Origin: Nitrosomonas ureae
GTDB lineage: Bacteria; Pseudomonadota; Gammaproteobacteria; Burkholderiales; Nitrosomonadaceae
Reading direction: 5' to 3'
Assembly: GCF_001455205.1 (NCBI RefSeq)
Contig: NZ_CP013341.1
Coordinates: forward strand, 992,001 to 1,056,000
DNA length: 64,000 bases
Numbering within the stretch: the first letter of the stretch is position 1; each line of letters begins with the position of its first letter. Under the pieces are notes generated by a model. It did not search any database, was not told the origin of the DNA, and saw only the letters and a program-made list of their open reading frames with translations. A program made the translations under genes and the position numbers. This document shows, in pieces, positions 35,627-44,669 of the stretch.

Positions 35627-36708
35627 CTTAACTTTAATGTTGATAATCCAATCAGAACCAGGATAAAGGTAATAATCCAAAATCTGACTACCACCTGATT
35701 TTCTTTCCAGCCTTTTAATTCATAGTGATGATGCAAAGGCGCCATGCGAAAAACTCGTTTGCCCAGCAATTTGAAGGAGGCTACTTGCAACATGACGGAC
35801 AAAGCCTCCACCACAAAAACACCACCCATAATGATCAGCACAATTTCCTGGCGCACAATCACCGTAACAACCCCCAAAGCGGCGCCCAATGCCAACGCAC
35901 CTACATCGCCCATGAATACTTCAGCAGGATATGCGTTAAACCACAGAAAAGCCAAACCCGCACCCGACATGGCGCCACAAAAAACAGCCAATTCTCCTGC
36001 ATGGGGGATATAGGGAATTCCAAGATATTTTGCAAAAACAATGTGCCCGGCTGCGTAAGCAAAAATTGCGAGGGCGCTACTGATCATCACTGTGGGCATG
36101 ATAGCCAAGCCATCCAGGCCATCGGTTAGATTTACCGCATTGCTGGTGCCAACAACAACAAAATAGGCTAAAACAACAAACCCCGCGAATCCTAGTGGGA
36201 TCGCCACTTCTTTAAAAAATGGCACAATCATGTCCGTTTGTGCTGAAATTTCCGCAGTTGATGCCAAATAGACCGCGACAACAATTGCAATGATTGATTG
36301 CCAAAAAAATTTGGCTTTTGCTGAAAGCCCTTTAGGGTTGCGATGAACTACTTTGCGATAATCATCGATCCAGCCAATTACCCCGAATCCCAGCGTTGTC
36401 AGCAGCACCACCCAGATATAGCGATTACCCAGATCAGACCACAGCAAAGTAGTCAGCAGGATTGACATCAGAATTAAGGCACCACCCATTGTCGGCGTGC
36501 CCGTTTTCACCAGATGAGTTTGCGGACCATCATCACGAATGGATTGCCCAATCTTATAGGCAGTCAACTTTCGTATCATCAGAGGGCCAATAATGAAAGA
36601 AATCACTAATGCCGTCAGCGTAGCCAGCACGGTGCGCAAAGTGATATAGCTGAATACATTGAAAGCTCGTATATCCTGCGCCAGCCATTGAGAAAGCGCT
36701 AACAACAT
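35623..36708 (-). CDS. mraY: Phospho-N-acetylmuramoyl-pentapeptide transferase
   Basis: 361 residues, about ten membrane helices. It moves phospho-MurNAc-pentapeptide to undecaprenyl phosphate, giving lipid I. TPTMGGALILMSILLTTLLW, the aspartate pair in GWIDDYRKV, NAVNLTDGLDGLAI, FMGDVGALALGAALG and MAPLHHHYELKGW are family signatures. It overlaps murF by 10 bp and murD by 4 bp. Confidence 0.98.
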   Translation of the reverse strand: MLLALSQWLAQDIRAFNVFSYITLRTVLATLTALVISFIIGPLMIRKLTAYKIGQSIRDDGPQTHLVKTGTPTMGGALILMSILLTTLLWSDLGNRYIWVVLLTTLGFGVIGWIDDYRKVVHRNPKGLSAKAKFFWQSIIAIVVAVYLASTAEISAQTDMIVPFFKEVAIPLGFAGFVVLAYFVVVGTSNAVNLTDGLDGLAIMPTVMISSALAIFAYAAGHIVFAKYLGIPYIPHAGELAVFCGAMSGAGLAFLWFNAYPAEVFMGDVGALALGAALGVVTVIVRQEIVLIIMGGVFVVEALSVMLQVASFKLLGKRVFRMAPLHHHYELKGWKENQVVVRFWIITFILVLIGLSTLKLR

Positions 36709-38099
36709 GACAGTTCCTCGGTCTGTTCCAGCTGCCTCACTACACGCTCCATTTGCATGAAGCGCGATCCTTTCACCAGCAAAGTGACATCATCGGCAAG
36801 CAGGCTCTTCGTAACTTTCAGTAATTCATCGATGGAATTAAAATGGCGCGCGCCTTTGCCAAATTCTTCCGCAGCGTAGGCGCTTAATTTACCCAAAGTC
36901 AACAATTGATCCAATCCCGCTTTCCGCGCATCCCTACCGATTGTGCGATGTAAGTCAATGGCTAATTGACCTAATTCACCCATATCCCCCAACACCAGTA
37001 TTTTTTTGCCCTCAGCCGCAGCCAACACAGCCAAAGCAGCCCGTACCGATTCCGGGTTTGCGTTGTAAGTATCATCGATTAGCAGTGCATGATGTAGACC
37101 ACATTTTTTTTGCAACCGGCCTTGTACACTTTGGAAGCGCTCAAGGCCCGCAGCAATCCATTCTTTCCCGATGCCCAGAGTCCAGGCGACAGCCGCCGCA
37201 GCCAGGGCGTTATAGATATTGTGCACCCCTGGTGCTTGTAACTTCACCTCAACGGTTGCGTCAGGCAATCTCAGCTGCAGCGTATTGACTAATCGACCCA
37301 GCTGGTACACAGCACTTACCCGTGCATTCTCTGTTAAACCAAAATCAATAATCTCTCTTGCGCCGGCACATTCGCGCCATAACAACGCATACCGATCATC
37401 CGCATTAAAAATCGCTCTTCCGGACTGATCCAAACCGACAAAAATTTCTGCTTTGGCACGCGCAACAGCTTCGACAGAACCCAATCCTTCAATATGCGCA
37501 GCACCTGCATTCGTAATCACTGCAATATTCGGCCGGGCCAATCGCGTTAGATAAGCAATTTCTCCAACATGATTCATGCCCATTTCAATCACTGCATATT
37601 GATGCTGCTGCCGTAAGCGCAATAACATTTGCGGCACACCGATATCGTTATTCAAATTGCCCGCGGTAGCCAGTACGTACTCTACCGGATCGTTGATAAT
37701 TGCATCACCGCTTGCTGCTACGCGTAATATTGCCGCAACCATTTCTTTCGTTGTTGTTTTACCATTACTACCCGTCACACCGATCACAGGTAGCGAAAAA
37801 CGGCTGCGCCAATATGCCGCCAGCTCTCCCAGACTCAAACGCGAATCCTTGACTCGAATCGCGGGAAAATCACCCGGCAAACCAGCAAGCTCAGCATCTT
37901 TCTGGAGCAAGACCGCTACCGCGCCTTTTTCCTTGGCATTAGAAACAAATTTACCGCCATCAAATCTTTCACCGATTAAAGCCACAAAGAGCTCACCCTG
38001 CTTTACCGTACGGCTATCAGTGCTAACCCCGGTAAAACGTACATTCGACCCACTCCAATCGGCATGTAATACTTGTGCAGCTTCATCCACCATCATCAT
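36699..38099 (-). CDS. murF: UDP-MurNAc-tripeptide D-alanyl-D-alanine ligase
   Basis: 466 residues. It attaches D-Ala-D-Ala, the product of Ddl, to complete the pentapeptide. VIGVTGSNGKTTTKEMVAAI (ATP loop), VIEMGMNHVGEIAYLTRLA, ITNAGAAHIEGLGS, LLIDDTYNANPESVRAAL and VLGDMGELG are clear. It starts MMM; the ATG at 38099 overlaps the murE stop by 4 bp, and that coupling supports the first Met. Confidence 0.97.
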   Translation of the reverse strand: MMMVDEAAQVLHADWSGSNVRFTGVSTDSRTVKQGELFVALIGERFDGGKFVSNAKEKGAVAVLLQKDAELAGLPGDFPAIRVKDSRLSLGELAAYWRSRFSLPVIGVTGSNGKTTTKEMVAAILRVAASGDAIINDPVEYVLATAGNLNNDIGVPQMLLRLRQQHQYAVIEMGMNHVGEIAYLTRLARPNIAVITNAGAAHIEGLGSVEAVARAKAEIFVGLDQSGRAIFNADDRYALLWRECAGAREIIDFGLTENARVSAVYQLGRLVNTLQLRLPDATVEVKLQAPGVHNIYNALAAAAVAWTLGIGKEWIAAGLERFQSVQGRLQKKCGLHHALLIDDTYNANPESVRAALAVLAAAEGKKILVLGDMGELGQLAIDLHRTIGRDARKAGLDQLLTLGKLSAYAAEEFGKGARHFNSIDELLKVTKSLLADDVTLLVKGSRFMQMERVVRQLEQTEELSCC

Positions 38100-39631
38100 T
38101 GCTGCACCCTCACTTTCACCGACACTTCCTTCAGCACCTGTTGTACCACTTCGGCATCGCTAAAAGAAATTTTTTGTCCCTTTATTTCCTGAAATTTTTC
38201 ATGGCCCTTACCCGCGATCAATACAATATCATTGCTACGCGCATTGGCGATTGCCTGATAAATTGCCAGCGCACGATCCATTTCTACCTGATAATTCTCT
38301 TCGACTGCCCCGGCAGCAATATCTTCAATAATGTGCAAAGGATCTTCCGAACGTGGATTATCACTGGTAAAAATAACTTCATCCGCCAAACGTGTTGCAA
38401 CTTCCCCCACCATGGCGCGTTTTCCCCTGTCCCGGTCGCCACCGCACCCTACAACGCAGAACAAGCGCGCATTTCGACCCTCGATACGCAAAAGTTCACG
38501 TAACGTGCACAAGACTTTTTCCAATGCATCCGGAGTGTGCGCGTAATCAACGATAATAGTCGATTGATTAACTCCGTAGTATTTTTCCATTCTTCCCGGA
38601 ATGGATTGCACGCTTTGAAGTGAACGAACCGCATCCGACAATCGAATGCCGCTTGCTAATAAAACCGCGACGACAGCCAGCAAATTAGATGCATTGAATT
38701 TTCCCAGCAGACCTATTCTTAAGTGTTCATGGCTATCTTCAAATTCAATATCAAATTCCATGCCATGAATATCAAATTTCAGATTTGAGCCATGCACCAT
38801 TTTAAATTGCCTTGAATCACGGTCATCGGGGTAGCGGAATCCGTAACCGATTATTTTAGTGGATTTATTGACAAGTTGCCGTGACAATTCAACGCCTAGC
38901 ACGTCATCCATATTAACCACGGCGTACTTTAATCCCGGCCAAAAAAACAGGCTAGATTTGGCAGCCGCGTACGCATCCATATCCTGGTGATAATCCAAAT
39001 GATCCCGGGATAAGTTGGTAAGCACAGCAACTGAAAATGCCGTACCTAGGGTTCGGCCTTGCGCCAAACCATGCGAAGACACCTCCATTACAACGCTTTT
39101 AGCGCCTTCATCGACGAATTTCTTGAATGAACGCTGCAAGACCGTGGCATCAGGCGTTGTATTTTCTGATTCTTGTAAATTCTCTATATACCCACTCCCC
39201 AGCGTTCCCAGCACAGCCGTCTTGCGACCCAAATTCACCATGGCCTGTGCATACCAATGGCTGCATGATGTTTTGCCATTAGTTCCGGTAACTCCCACCA
39301 CCCATAATTTTTGTGACGGGTGACCATAAACATAGCTGGCGATCAAGCCCGCTTTCATCTTGAGATCATCTACCGCTAATGCAGGGATATGCCATTCAGA
39401 TTTCCATACGAAATTTCTCGGATCATAGAGCACCGCATTGGCGCCTGCTGTAATGGCTTGGGGAATAAATTTATTCCCATCCGTCGTATCCCCTGGGTAA
39501 GCCAGAAAGGTATCGCCCGATTTTATCTGACGACTATCCGCCACCAGATTCTTAATCTCCACGCCCAATTCTTCAAGTCGATGAAAATCAAATCCTTTCG
39601 ATCCTTTCTTTTTTACCGTCATTAAACTCAC
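38096..39631 (-). CDS. murE: UDP-MurNAc-tripeptide synthetase (meso-diaminopimelate-adding)
   Basis: 511 residues. It adds the third stem residue. VVGVTGTNGKTSCSHWYAQA is the ATP loop, VVMEVSSHGLAQGR and LTNLSRDHLDYHQDM follow, and VDYAHTPDALEKVL lies in the middle. FTSDNPRSEDPLHIIEDIAA holds the DNPR motif that marks specificity for meso-diaminopimelate, as expected in a Gram-negative cell. It overlaps both ftsI and murF by 4 bp. Confidence 0.97.
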   Translation of the reverse strand: MSLMTVKKKGSKGFDFHRLEELGVEIKNLVADSRQIKSGDTFLAYPGDTTDGNKFIPQAITAGANAVLYDPRNFVWKSEWHIPALAVDDLKMKAGLIASYVYGHPSQKLWVVGVTGTNGKTSCSHWYAQAMVNLGRKTAVLGTLGSGYIENLQESENTTPDATVLQRSFKKFVDEGAKSVVMEVSSHGLAQGRTLGTAFSVAVLTNLSRDHLDYHQDMDAYAAAKSSLFFWPGLKYAVVNMDDVLGVELSRQLVNKSTKIIGYGFRYPDDRDSRQFKMVHGSNLKFDIHGMEFDIEFEDSHEHLRIGLLGKFNASNLLAVVAVLLASGIRLSDAVRSLQSVQSIPGRMEKYYGVNQSTIIVDYAHTPDALEKVLCTLRELLRIEGRNARLFCVVGCGGDRDRGKRAMVGEVATRLADEVIFTSDNPRSEDPLHIIEDIAAGAVEENYQVEMDRALAIYQAIANARSNDIVLIAGKGHEKFQEIKGQKISFSDAEVVQQVLKEVSVKVRVQQ

Positions 39632-41355
39632 CCTTCCTCCTCCATTTCCGGTGTTGCGGTAAAGGTAATGACATTATTGGCTGGCGCATCGGGAGGAACA
39701 TTCAGAATGTGCAAAGCGCCGGACATGACTTTGCTAAAGATAGGGGCAGCCACAGCACCACCGAAATATTTTCCTGCTGATGGCTCATCAATCATCACAG
39801 CAATGATTAAGCGTGGATTCGATGTGGGTGCATATCCGACGAATGTGGAAATATAACTTTTGCTTGCATACTGCCCGTCGATCAGTTTATGCGCCGTACC
39901 CGTTTTACCAGCAACGCGATACCCGCTTATTTGCGCCAATGGCGCCGTTCCTCCGGGTTGGGTCGCCATCTCCAGCATGCGACTTATTGCCCATGCGGTA
40001 TCGCGTGAAATTACGCGCTGCCCCATGACAGGGATATTTTGCTTCAGCAAAGAAACGGGTTTTAATTCACCACCACTGGTAAAGATCGTATAAGCGCGCG
40101 CCAGCTGTATCAAGCTGGTGGATATGCCATGCCCATAGGACATAGTAGCCTGCTCAATCGGACGCCACCGATTATAGGGCCGCAATATTCCGCTGGCTTC
40201 ACCGGGAAAGCCCGAATTGGTCAGCGTGCCGAATCCTGAGCGATTGAACATTTCCCACATTGTCTGCGGCTCCATCGATAGTGCGATTTTTGCCGTACCC
40301 ACATTACTCGATTGCTGAATGATCTCGGCAACGGTTAATTCCCCTTTGTTGCTGACGTCCCGTATGGTTTTTCTACCTACTTGCCATGTTCCAGGCGCGG
40401 TCTGCAAAATCGTATTGAAATTGACCTTTCCGACTTCCAGTGCAATCGCTACCGTAAACGGTTTCAATGTCGAACCGGGCTCGAAAGTATCAATCAAAGC
40501 TCGATTGCGGAGCCTTTCATTATTAATGGTTGATCTTCTGTTTGGGTTATAGGCAGGCCAATTGGTAAGCGCCAATATTTCCCCAGTCTGCGCGTCCAGA
40601 ACCACGATACTGCCGGCTTTTGCCCGATTAGCCAGAACCGCTTGTTTCAGTTCCGCATGTGCACGATACTGAATTCTTCTATCGATGGACAAAACCAGAT
40701 CCTTCCCAGGCTTGGGAAAACGAATACTGTCGACATCTTCATCAATGACCTGCCCTTTGTTATCCTTGATCACCCGACGGCGGCCCAACTCTCCGGCAAG
40801 TGTTTGCTCCCAGCCACGCTCGACACCTTCCTGACCTTCGTCATTGATATCGGTGAAACCCAACACATGCGCGGCAAACTCGCCTTCCGGATAATAACGC
40901 TTGGACTCACTGGTTAAATAAATACCCTTGATCTTCATTTGCATGATCTTTTCGGCGGTATCCGGCACTATCTGCCGCTTCAAATAAACAAAACGCCTAT
41001 TTTCCTTGGTAAGAAGCGCATTAAGATCAGCACTACTCATCTCCAGCAAGTGAGCTAGTTGCTGCAATTTTTCAGGTTTAATCACCACCACTTTCGGATC
41101 GGCAAATATTGAAGCGACCGGTGAGCTGATTGCCATGATATGACCATTCCGATCTGTGATCATCCCACGATCGGCGTTCATTTCCACTACACGGCTATAA
41201 CGCGCTTCGCCTTTCTTTTGTAAAAATTCATTATTCATTCCCTGGAGATAGGCAGCACGCGCCGCCAAACTGATCAAACCCAGCACCAACATACCAAACA
41301 GCAGCCTGGAGCGCCATGCTGACAATTTGATTAGCGGTGGTGCCGGTTTAATCAT
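39628..41355 (-). CDS. ftsI: Septal transpeptidase FtsI (penicillin-binding protein 3)
   Basis: 575 residues. A short cytosolic start and one membrane helix (LLFGMLVLGLISLAARAAYL) lead to a periplasmic pedestal and a transpeptidase domain. The active-site triad is complete: serine in STLK (295-298), SSN (349-351) and KTGT (484-487). It cross-links septal peptidoglycan made by FtsW. The ATG overlaps the ftsL stop (ATGA). It is the target of beta-lactams in the family. Confidence 0.98.
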   Translation of the reverse strand: MIKPAPPLIKLSAWRSRLLFGMLVLGLISLAARAAYLQGMNNEFLQKKGEARYSRVVEMNADRGMITDRNGHIMAISSPVASIFADPKVVVIKPEKLQQLAHLLEMSSADLNALLTKENRRFVYLKRQIVPDTAEKIMQMKIKGIYLTSESKRYYPEGEFAAHVLGFTDINDEGQEGVERGWEQTLAGELGRRRVIKDNKGQVIDEDVDSIRFPKPGKDLVLSIDRRIQYRAHAELKQAVLANRAKAGSIVVLDAQTGEILALTNWPAYNPNRRSTINNERLRNRALIDTFEPGSTLKPFTVAIALEVGKVNFNTILQTAPGTWQVGRKTIRDVSNKGELTVAEIIQQSSNVGTAKIALSMEPQTMWEMFNRSGFGTLTNSGFPGEASGILRPYNRWRPIEQATMSYGHGISTSLIQLARAYTIFTSGGELKPVSLLKQNIPVMGQRVISRDTAWAISRMLEMATQPGGTAPLAQISGYRVAGKTGTAHKLIDGQYASKSYISTFVGYAPTSNPRLIIAVMIDEPSAGKYFGGAVAAPIFSKVMSGALHILNVPPDAPANNVITFTATPEMEEEG

Positions 41356-41654
41356 GGTCTAACCCTTTCCGCATTCATTTCATTTTCTGCCGTATTGATC
41401 GATACAATCTGTATGCTCGAAGCGGTCGGCACCTTCATGTTCAAATGCTCTGTCGCGATCCGCTCTATGCGTCCATGCATAATCAAAGTGCTTTGTTCCA
41501 ATTGTAGCCTTCCCCATTCCACTTCCAATTTCTGTTCTATTTCTTTTTCTTTCTCCAGCGTCATGAAAAGATTCCGTACCGTATGCTGCGCGGTCACCAC
41601 ACCTAATGCGCATGCAATTAACACCAGAATAAGGAAGATATTCAATTTGAACAC
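41352..41654 (-). CDS. ftsL: Cell division protein FtsL
   Basis: 100 residues: one membrane helix near the start (NIFLILVLIACALGVVTA) and a periplasmic coiled coil (TLEKEKEIEQKLEVEWGRLQ) that pairs with FtsB and activates FtsW-FtsI. The sequence is poorly conserved, but size, topology and position between rsmH and ftsI make the call safe. Confidence 0.93.
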   Translation of the reverse strand: MFKLNIFLILVLIACALGVVTAQHTVRNLFMTLEKEKEIEQKLEVEWGRLQLEQSTLIMHGRIERIATEHLNMKVPTASSIQIVSINTAENEMNAERVRP

Positions 41655-41676
41655 TTTATTTTCCGTTTAATTGGAA

Positions 41677-42603
41677 CTAGATTTTTTCACCCACACGCAT
41701 CACTGCACTCCTTGATCGAACATTCTCCGCCACTTCAAGTTCATCCGAACGAATTGCCCGGCCTACCGTCCGTAAAGTTTGCTTACTGAACCGCTGTAAT
41801 TCTTCTTCCCGTACCGGTACACCACGCGGCAAATTGTCAGCACTGGCGGCTGACCGGATAAACTGCTTCACCATCCGATCTTCCAAAGAATGAAAACTAA
41901 TTGCTACCAATCGTCCACCCGGGTTTAATAAATCCACGCATTGCGGCAAAACCAGTGCCAATTCTTCAAGCTCCTGATTGAGATAAATCCGTATCGCCTG
42001 AAAAGTACGTGTTGCCGGGTGCCGTTTACTGTCCCGCTGCCGCGCGCGAACCACCGCAGCGACAATCTCGGCCAGCTGTAAAGTGGTAACAATAGGCTGT
42101 CGCGTTCTTGCCGTAATAATCGCTCGTGCAACCTGTCTGGCAAATCGTTCCTCTCCATACTCTTTTATCACCCATTCCAATTCACTTTCCGTCACTGTCG
42201 ACAGCCATTCTGACGCGGTTTGCCCGCCACTGGTGTCCATGCGCATATCAAGCGGACCCGCCGACCGGAAGCTGAAACCCCGGGCAGTATCTTCCAATTG
42301 GGGTGACGACACGCCTAAATCGAGCAACACGCCGTCAATCTGCGTAATTCCCATGGTCTGAAGAATCTCCCGTACTCTGGAAAAACTGCCGTGGCGAATA
42401 TAAAATCGTTGGTCCGTAATTGCCGCGCCCGACAATACCGCCGCCGGATCTCTATCCAGCGCAATTAACCGGCCGCATTCACCCAATCCCGACAAGATCA
42501 ATCGACTATGCCCGCCGCGCCCGAAAGTTGCATCCACATAAATTCCATCCGGTTTCAGCGCCAATGCCTCAACGGCTGCGTGCAACAACACCGGGATATG
42601 CAT
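41677..42603 (-). CDS. rsmH: 16S rRNA (cytosine-1402-N4)-methyltransferase
   Basis: 308 residues, SAM-dependent (MraW). HIPVLLHAAVEALALKPDG begins it, YVDATFGRGGHSRLIL is the SAM site, then DGVLLDLGVSSPQLED, GFSFRSAGPLDMRMD and RLVAISFHSLEDRMVKQF. It modifies the ribosome P site near C1402. It lies 22 bp after mraZ, the usual head of the dcw cluster. Confidence 0.97.
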   Translation of the reverse strand: MHIPVLLHAAVEALALKPDGIYVDATFGRGGHSRLILSGLGECGRLIALDRDPAAVLSGAAITDQRFYIRHGSFSRVREILQTMGITQIDGVLLDLGVSSPQLEDTARGFSFRSAGPLDMRMDTSGGQTASEWLSTVTESELEWVIKEYGEERFARQVARAIITARTRQPIVTTLQLAEIVAAVVRARQRDSKRHPATRTFQAIRIYLNQELEELALVLPQCVDLLNPGGRLVAISFHSLEDRMVKQFIRSAASADNLPRGVPVREEELQRFSKQTLRTVGRAIRSDELEVAENVRSRSAVMRVGEKI

Positions 42604-42625
42604 GTGTTCCTTTTTATCCTATCAA

Positions 42626-43072
42626 CTACAGCGAAAATCCTTCCAATTCAGGAGGCATGCCGCTATCCTTGAATGCCATTGCAATTTCAATTTGTAAATT
42701 CCATTGCGCTTCGTCCCACAATTCAAGTTTCGTGCCCTGGCCAACCAAAACCACATCCTTGGATAGACCGGCAAACTGACGCAGTGGAGGCGATACCAAA
42801 ATACGACCCGCGGCATCCATGTCGACATCGCAGGCATTACCCACCAGCAACCTTTGCAAGTTGCGAGTTACCGTATCAAAGCTGGAAAGATTATTGAGTT
42901 TTTGTTCTATCGGTTCCCAGGCTGGCTGAGGATAAATCAACAAACACTTTGAAGGATCAACAGTTACAATCAAGTGTCCTGAGCAGGTAGACATCAGCTC
43001 GCTACGGTATCTTGCGGGTATCGCAAGCCTACCTTTTGCATCCAGACTGAGCTGCGTGACGCCACGAAACAT
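42626..43072 (-). CDS. mraZ: Transcriptional regulator MraZ
   Basis: 148 residues built of two SpoVT-AbrB-like halves, each with its signature: DAKGRLAIPARYR (about 11-23) and DAAGRILVSPPLR (about 85-97). MraZ forms a ring and binds repeated TGGG boxes before its own gene to repress the dcw cluster. Three such boxes lie 48-72 bp upstream here. GAGGAG precedes the ATG. Confidence 0.97.
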   Translation of the reverse strand: MFRGVTQLSLDAKGRLAIPARYRSELMSTCSGHLIVTVDPSKCLLIYPQPAWEPIEQKLNNLSSFDTVTRNLQRLLVGNACDVDMDAAGRILVSPPLRQFAGLSKDVVLVGQGTKLELWDEAQWNLQIEIAMAFKDSGMPPELEGFSL

Positions 43073-43119
43073 GCTGTCTCCTCATATAAGGGGAAAATTC
43101 ATCGAGGCACACCAAATTT

Positions 43120-43144
43120 ACCCACATTCTCCCACTGCTTCCCA
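43120..43144 (-). promoter_or_regulatory. MraZ operator: three TGGGN repeats at 10-bp spacing
   Basis: On the minus strand the order is TGGGA (43144-43140), TGGGA (43134-43130), TGGGT (43124-43120), each separated by five bases, so all lie on one DNA face. This is the known MraZ target form. No clear -10/-35 pair is visible, and the rest of the 43073-43382 gap holds no gene. Confidence 0.85.
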
Positions 43145-43382
43145 CTTTAATCAATAAATTCTCGATAGTCAAGCAAGAAATTGGGTTTTTATAGTTATAC
43201 GACAAAGACTTAAATGTGAAGCCAATTACAACGAATCGAGCTGTAAATTATTCAAATAAATAAGATAGATAGAAAAATCTCCGGCGTATTTTGATTTTTG
43301 CTGCGATAATGATCTCCAATGACATGCAGTGCACGCAAAATTATGCATCCACCTCGATTAATTTTCCCACTTCATCACACAT

Positions 43383-44000
43383 ATGACTCCCGAATACTGG
43401 ACGCAGGCAACGCAGGAATTGGCCGCCTGCGATCAAGTCATGCACCAACTGATACGACAATTTGAAGATGCCACGCTCACTTCGCGCGGCTGCGCTTTCA
43501 CCACTCTGGCGCGCTCCATCGTCGGACAACAGATTTCCGTCAAAGCTGCCGAAAGCGTCTGGCAAAAAATCATCGGCGCCATTCCTGACATCGCGCCGCA
43601 CACGATTACCGCGCAAGAACCGGATTCATTACGCGCCTGCGGACTCTCCGCAAGAAAAATAATCTACCTGCAGGACTTGTCGCGGCACTTTATGGAAGGG
43701 AAATTGAATGAAACCGGCTGGGCTGGCATGGACGATGAAACCATCATTGCGCAATTGAGCAAAATAAAAGGCATTGGGCGTTGGACTGCGGAAATGTTCC
43801 TGATTTTTCACTTGCAACGCCCGGATGTGTTACCGCTCGATGACATCGGCCTACAACGCGCAATCAGCTTGCATTACCTCGATAAACAAAGCATCGACAA
43901 AAAAACCATGCTGGAACTCGCCCAACCCTGGCAACCCTGGCGCTCGGTCGCGACATGGTATTTGTGGCGCAGCTTGGATCCGTTACCGGTGGAATATTAA
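43383..44000 (+). CDS. DNA-3-methyladenine glycosylase (AlkA-like, HhH-GPD)
   Basis: 205 residues, compact AlkA type without the N-terminal TBP-like domain. FTTLARSIVGQQISVKAAES opens the HhH-GPD domain, the hairpin is KIKGIGRWTAEMFLIF and the catalytic aspartate is in VLPLDDIGLQRAI. It cuts alkylated purines from DNA in base excision repair. It is divergent from mraZ and stands alone, with an IS3 remnant directly downstream. Confidence 0.92.
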   Translation: MTPEYWTQATQELAACDQVMHQLIRQFEDATLTSRGCAFTTLARSIVGQQISVKAAESVWQKIIGAIPDIAPHTITAQEPDSLRACGLSARKIIYLQDLSRHFMEGKLNETGWAGMDDETIIAQLSKIKGIGRWTAEMFLIFHLQRPDVLPLDDIGLQRAISLHYLDKQSIDKKTMLELAQPWQPWRSVATWYLWRSLDPLPVEY

Positions 44001-44004
44001 GCAG

Positions 44005-44183
44005 TGCCCCTGATCAGTCTCTGTTCGCCTTAACCAAGTGCGCAACATCTCCGCTGTACAGCCAATCTTTAATGCGATCGATTTGATCGCCGGCCATTGC
44101 GATTCATGCTCCTTTTACTGTTCGAATACCTATCTTACGCCTCATTCTCGTACTTCCGGTGAATAACTCATTTGATTCTTCAT
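44005..44183 (-). pseudogene. IS3-family orfA remnant
   Basis: GGAGGATAAG precedes an ATG at 44183 that reads MKNQMSYSPEVRE and then hits stops. Farther on, one intact stretch reads EHESQWPAIKSIALKIGCTA and EMLRTWLRRTETDQG. These are the two halves of a typical IS3-group orfA helix-turn-helix protein. No orfB follows, so the element is dead and cut short near the glycosylase gene. Confidence 0.75.
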
Positions 44184-44669
44184 CTTATCCTCCTCTCAAA
44201 TCATTTTTCTCCGGAAAACTCAGAGCGACAGAATAGATAGATCTGAGTTCTTCAAGCTTAACGATCAGATCTTGTTCAATTTAGGTTTCTACCACTGTCA
44301 TTGGAACGATTCCGAGTGTTCAACCTGATAATTCTCCAGCTTTTGACCGATTCCCCTCAGATCTGATCGATTCGGCTTGTTTGCTTAATAGGAAACAGCT
44401 TTGATGGTGCCTGAAAATGTGGTCAAAATTGTTCGCTTGAGGGTTCACTATTCTTCATGGGCCTTGTAATTTCAACAGCCGTTTTCAGACTGCTCAACGC
44501 GGTGGAGATGGCTAATCAGATCCATACAAAATTCCTAAAATACATGTTATAAGTGTTTTATAAATTAATTCTAAAGCTTTTAATCCGTGGGTTTGACATC
44601 ACCACAAAGTTTATGTGATTCTGATCATCATTATATATACTGTTCAAAGCTTCTATCTTCAACGTTCAA
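44184..44669. other. Gene-free stretch upstream of the efflux operon
   Basis: Only degenerate DNA is seen. A TTGACA at 44593-44598 could be a -35 box for the efflux operon, but no convincing -10 lies at 16-18 bp, so this is weak. Nothing resembles a regulator gene; the pump operon has no local repressor in view. Confidence 0.3.

Noticed and set aside
37657..38163. 168-codon plus-strand frame across murF and murE
   Set aside because: Antisense to conserved Mur ligase motifs on the other strand.
44014..44097. 27-codon minus-strand ORF starting MAGDQIDRIKDW with a ribosome site
   Set aside because: A shifted reading of the IS3 orfA relic; the neighbouring frame spells EHESQWPAIKSIALKIGCTA.
44593..44621. 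Sigma-70 promoter for the efflux operon
   Set aside because: TTGACA is good, but the hexamer 17 bp later (TGATTC) is a poor -10 box.
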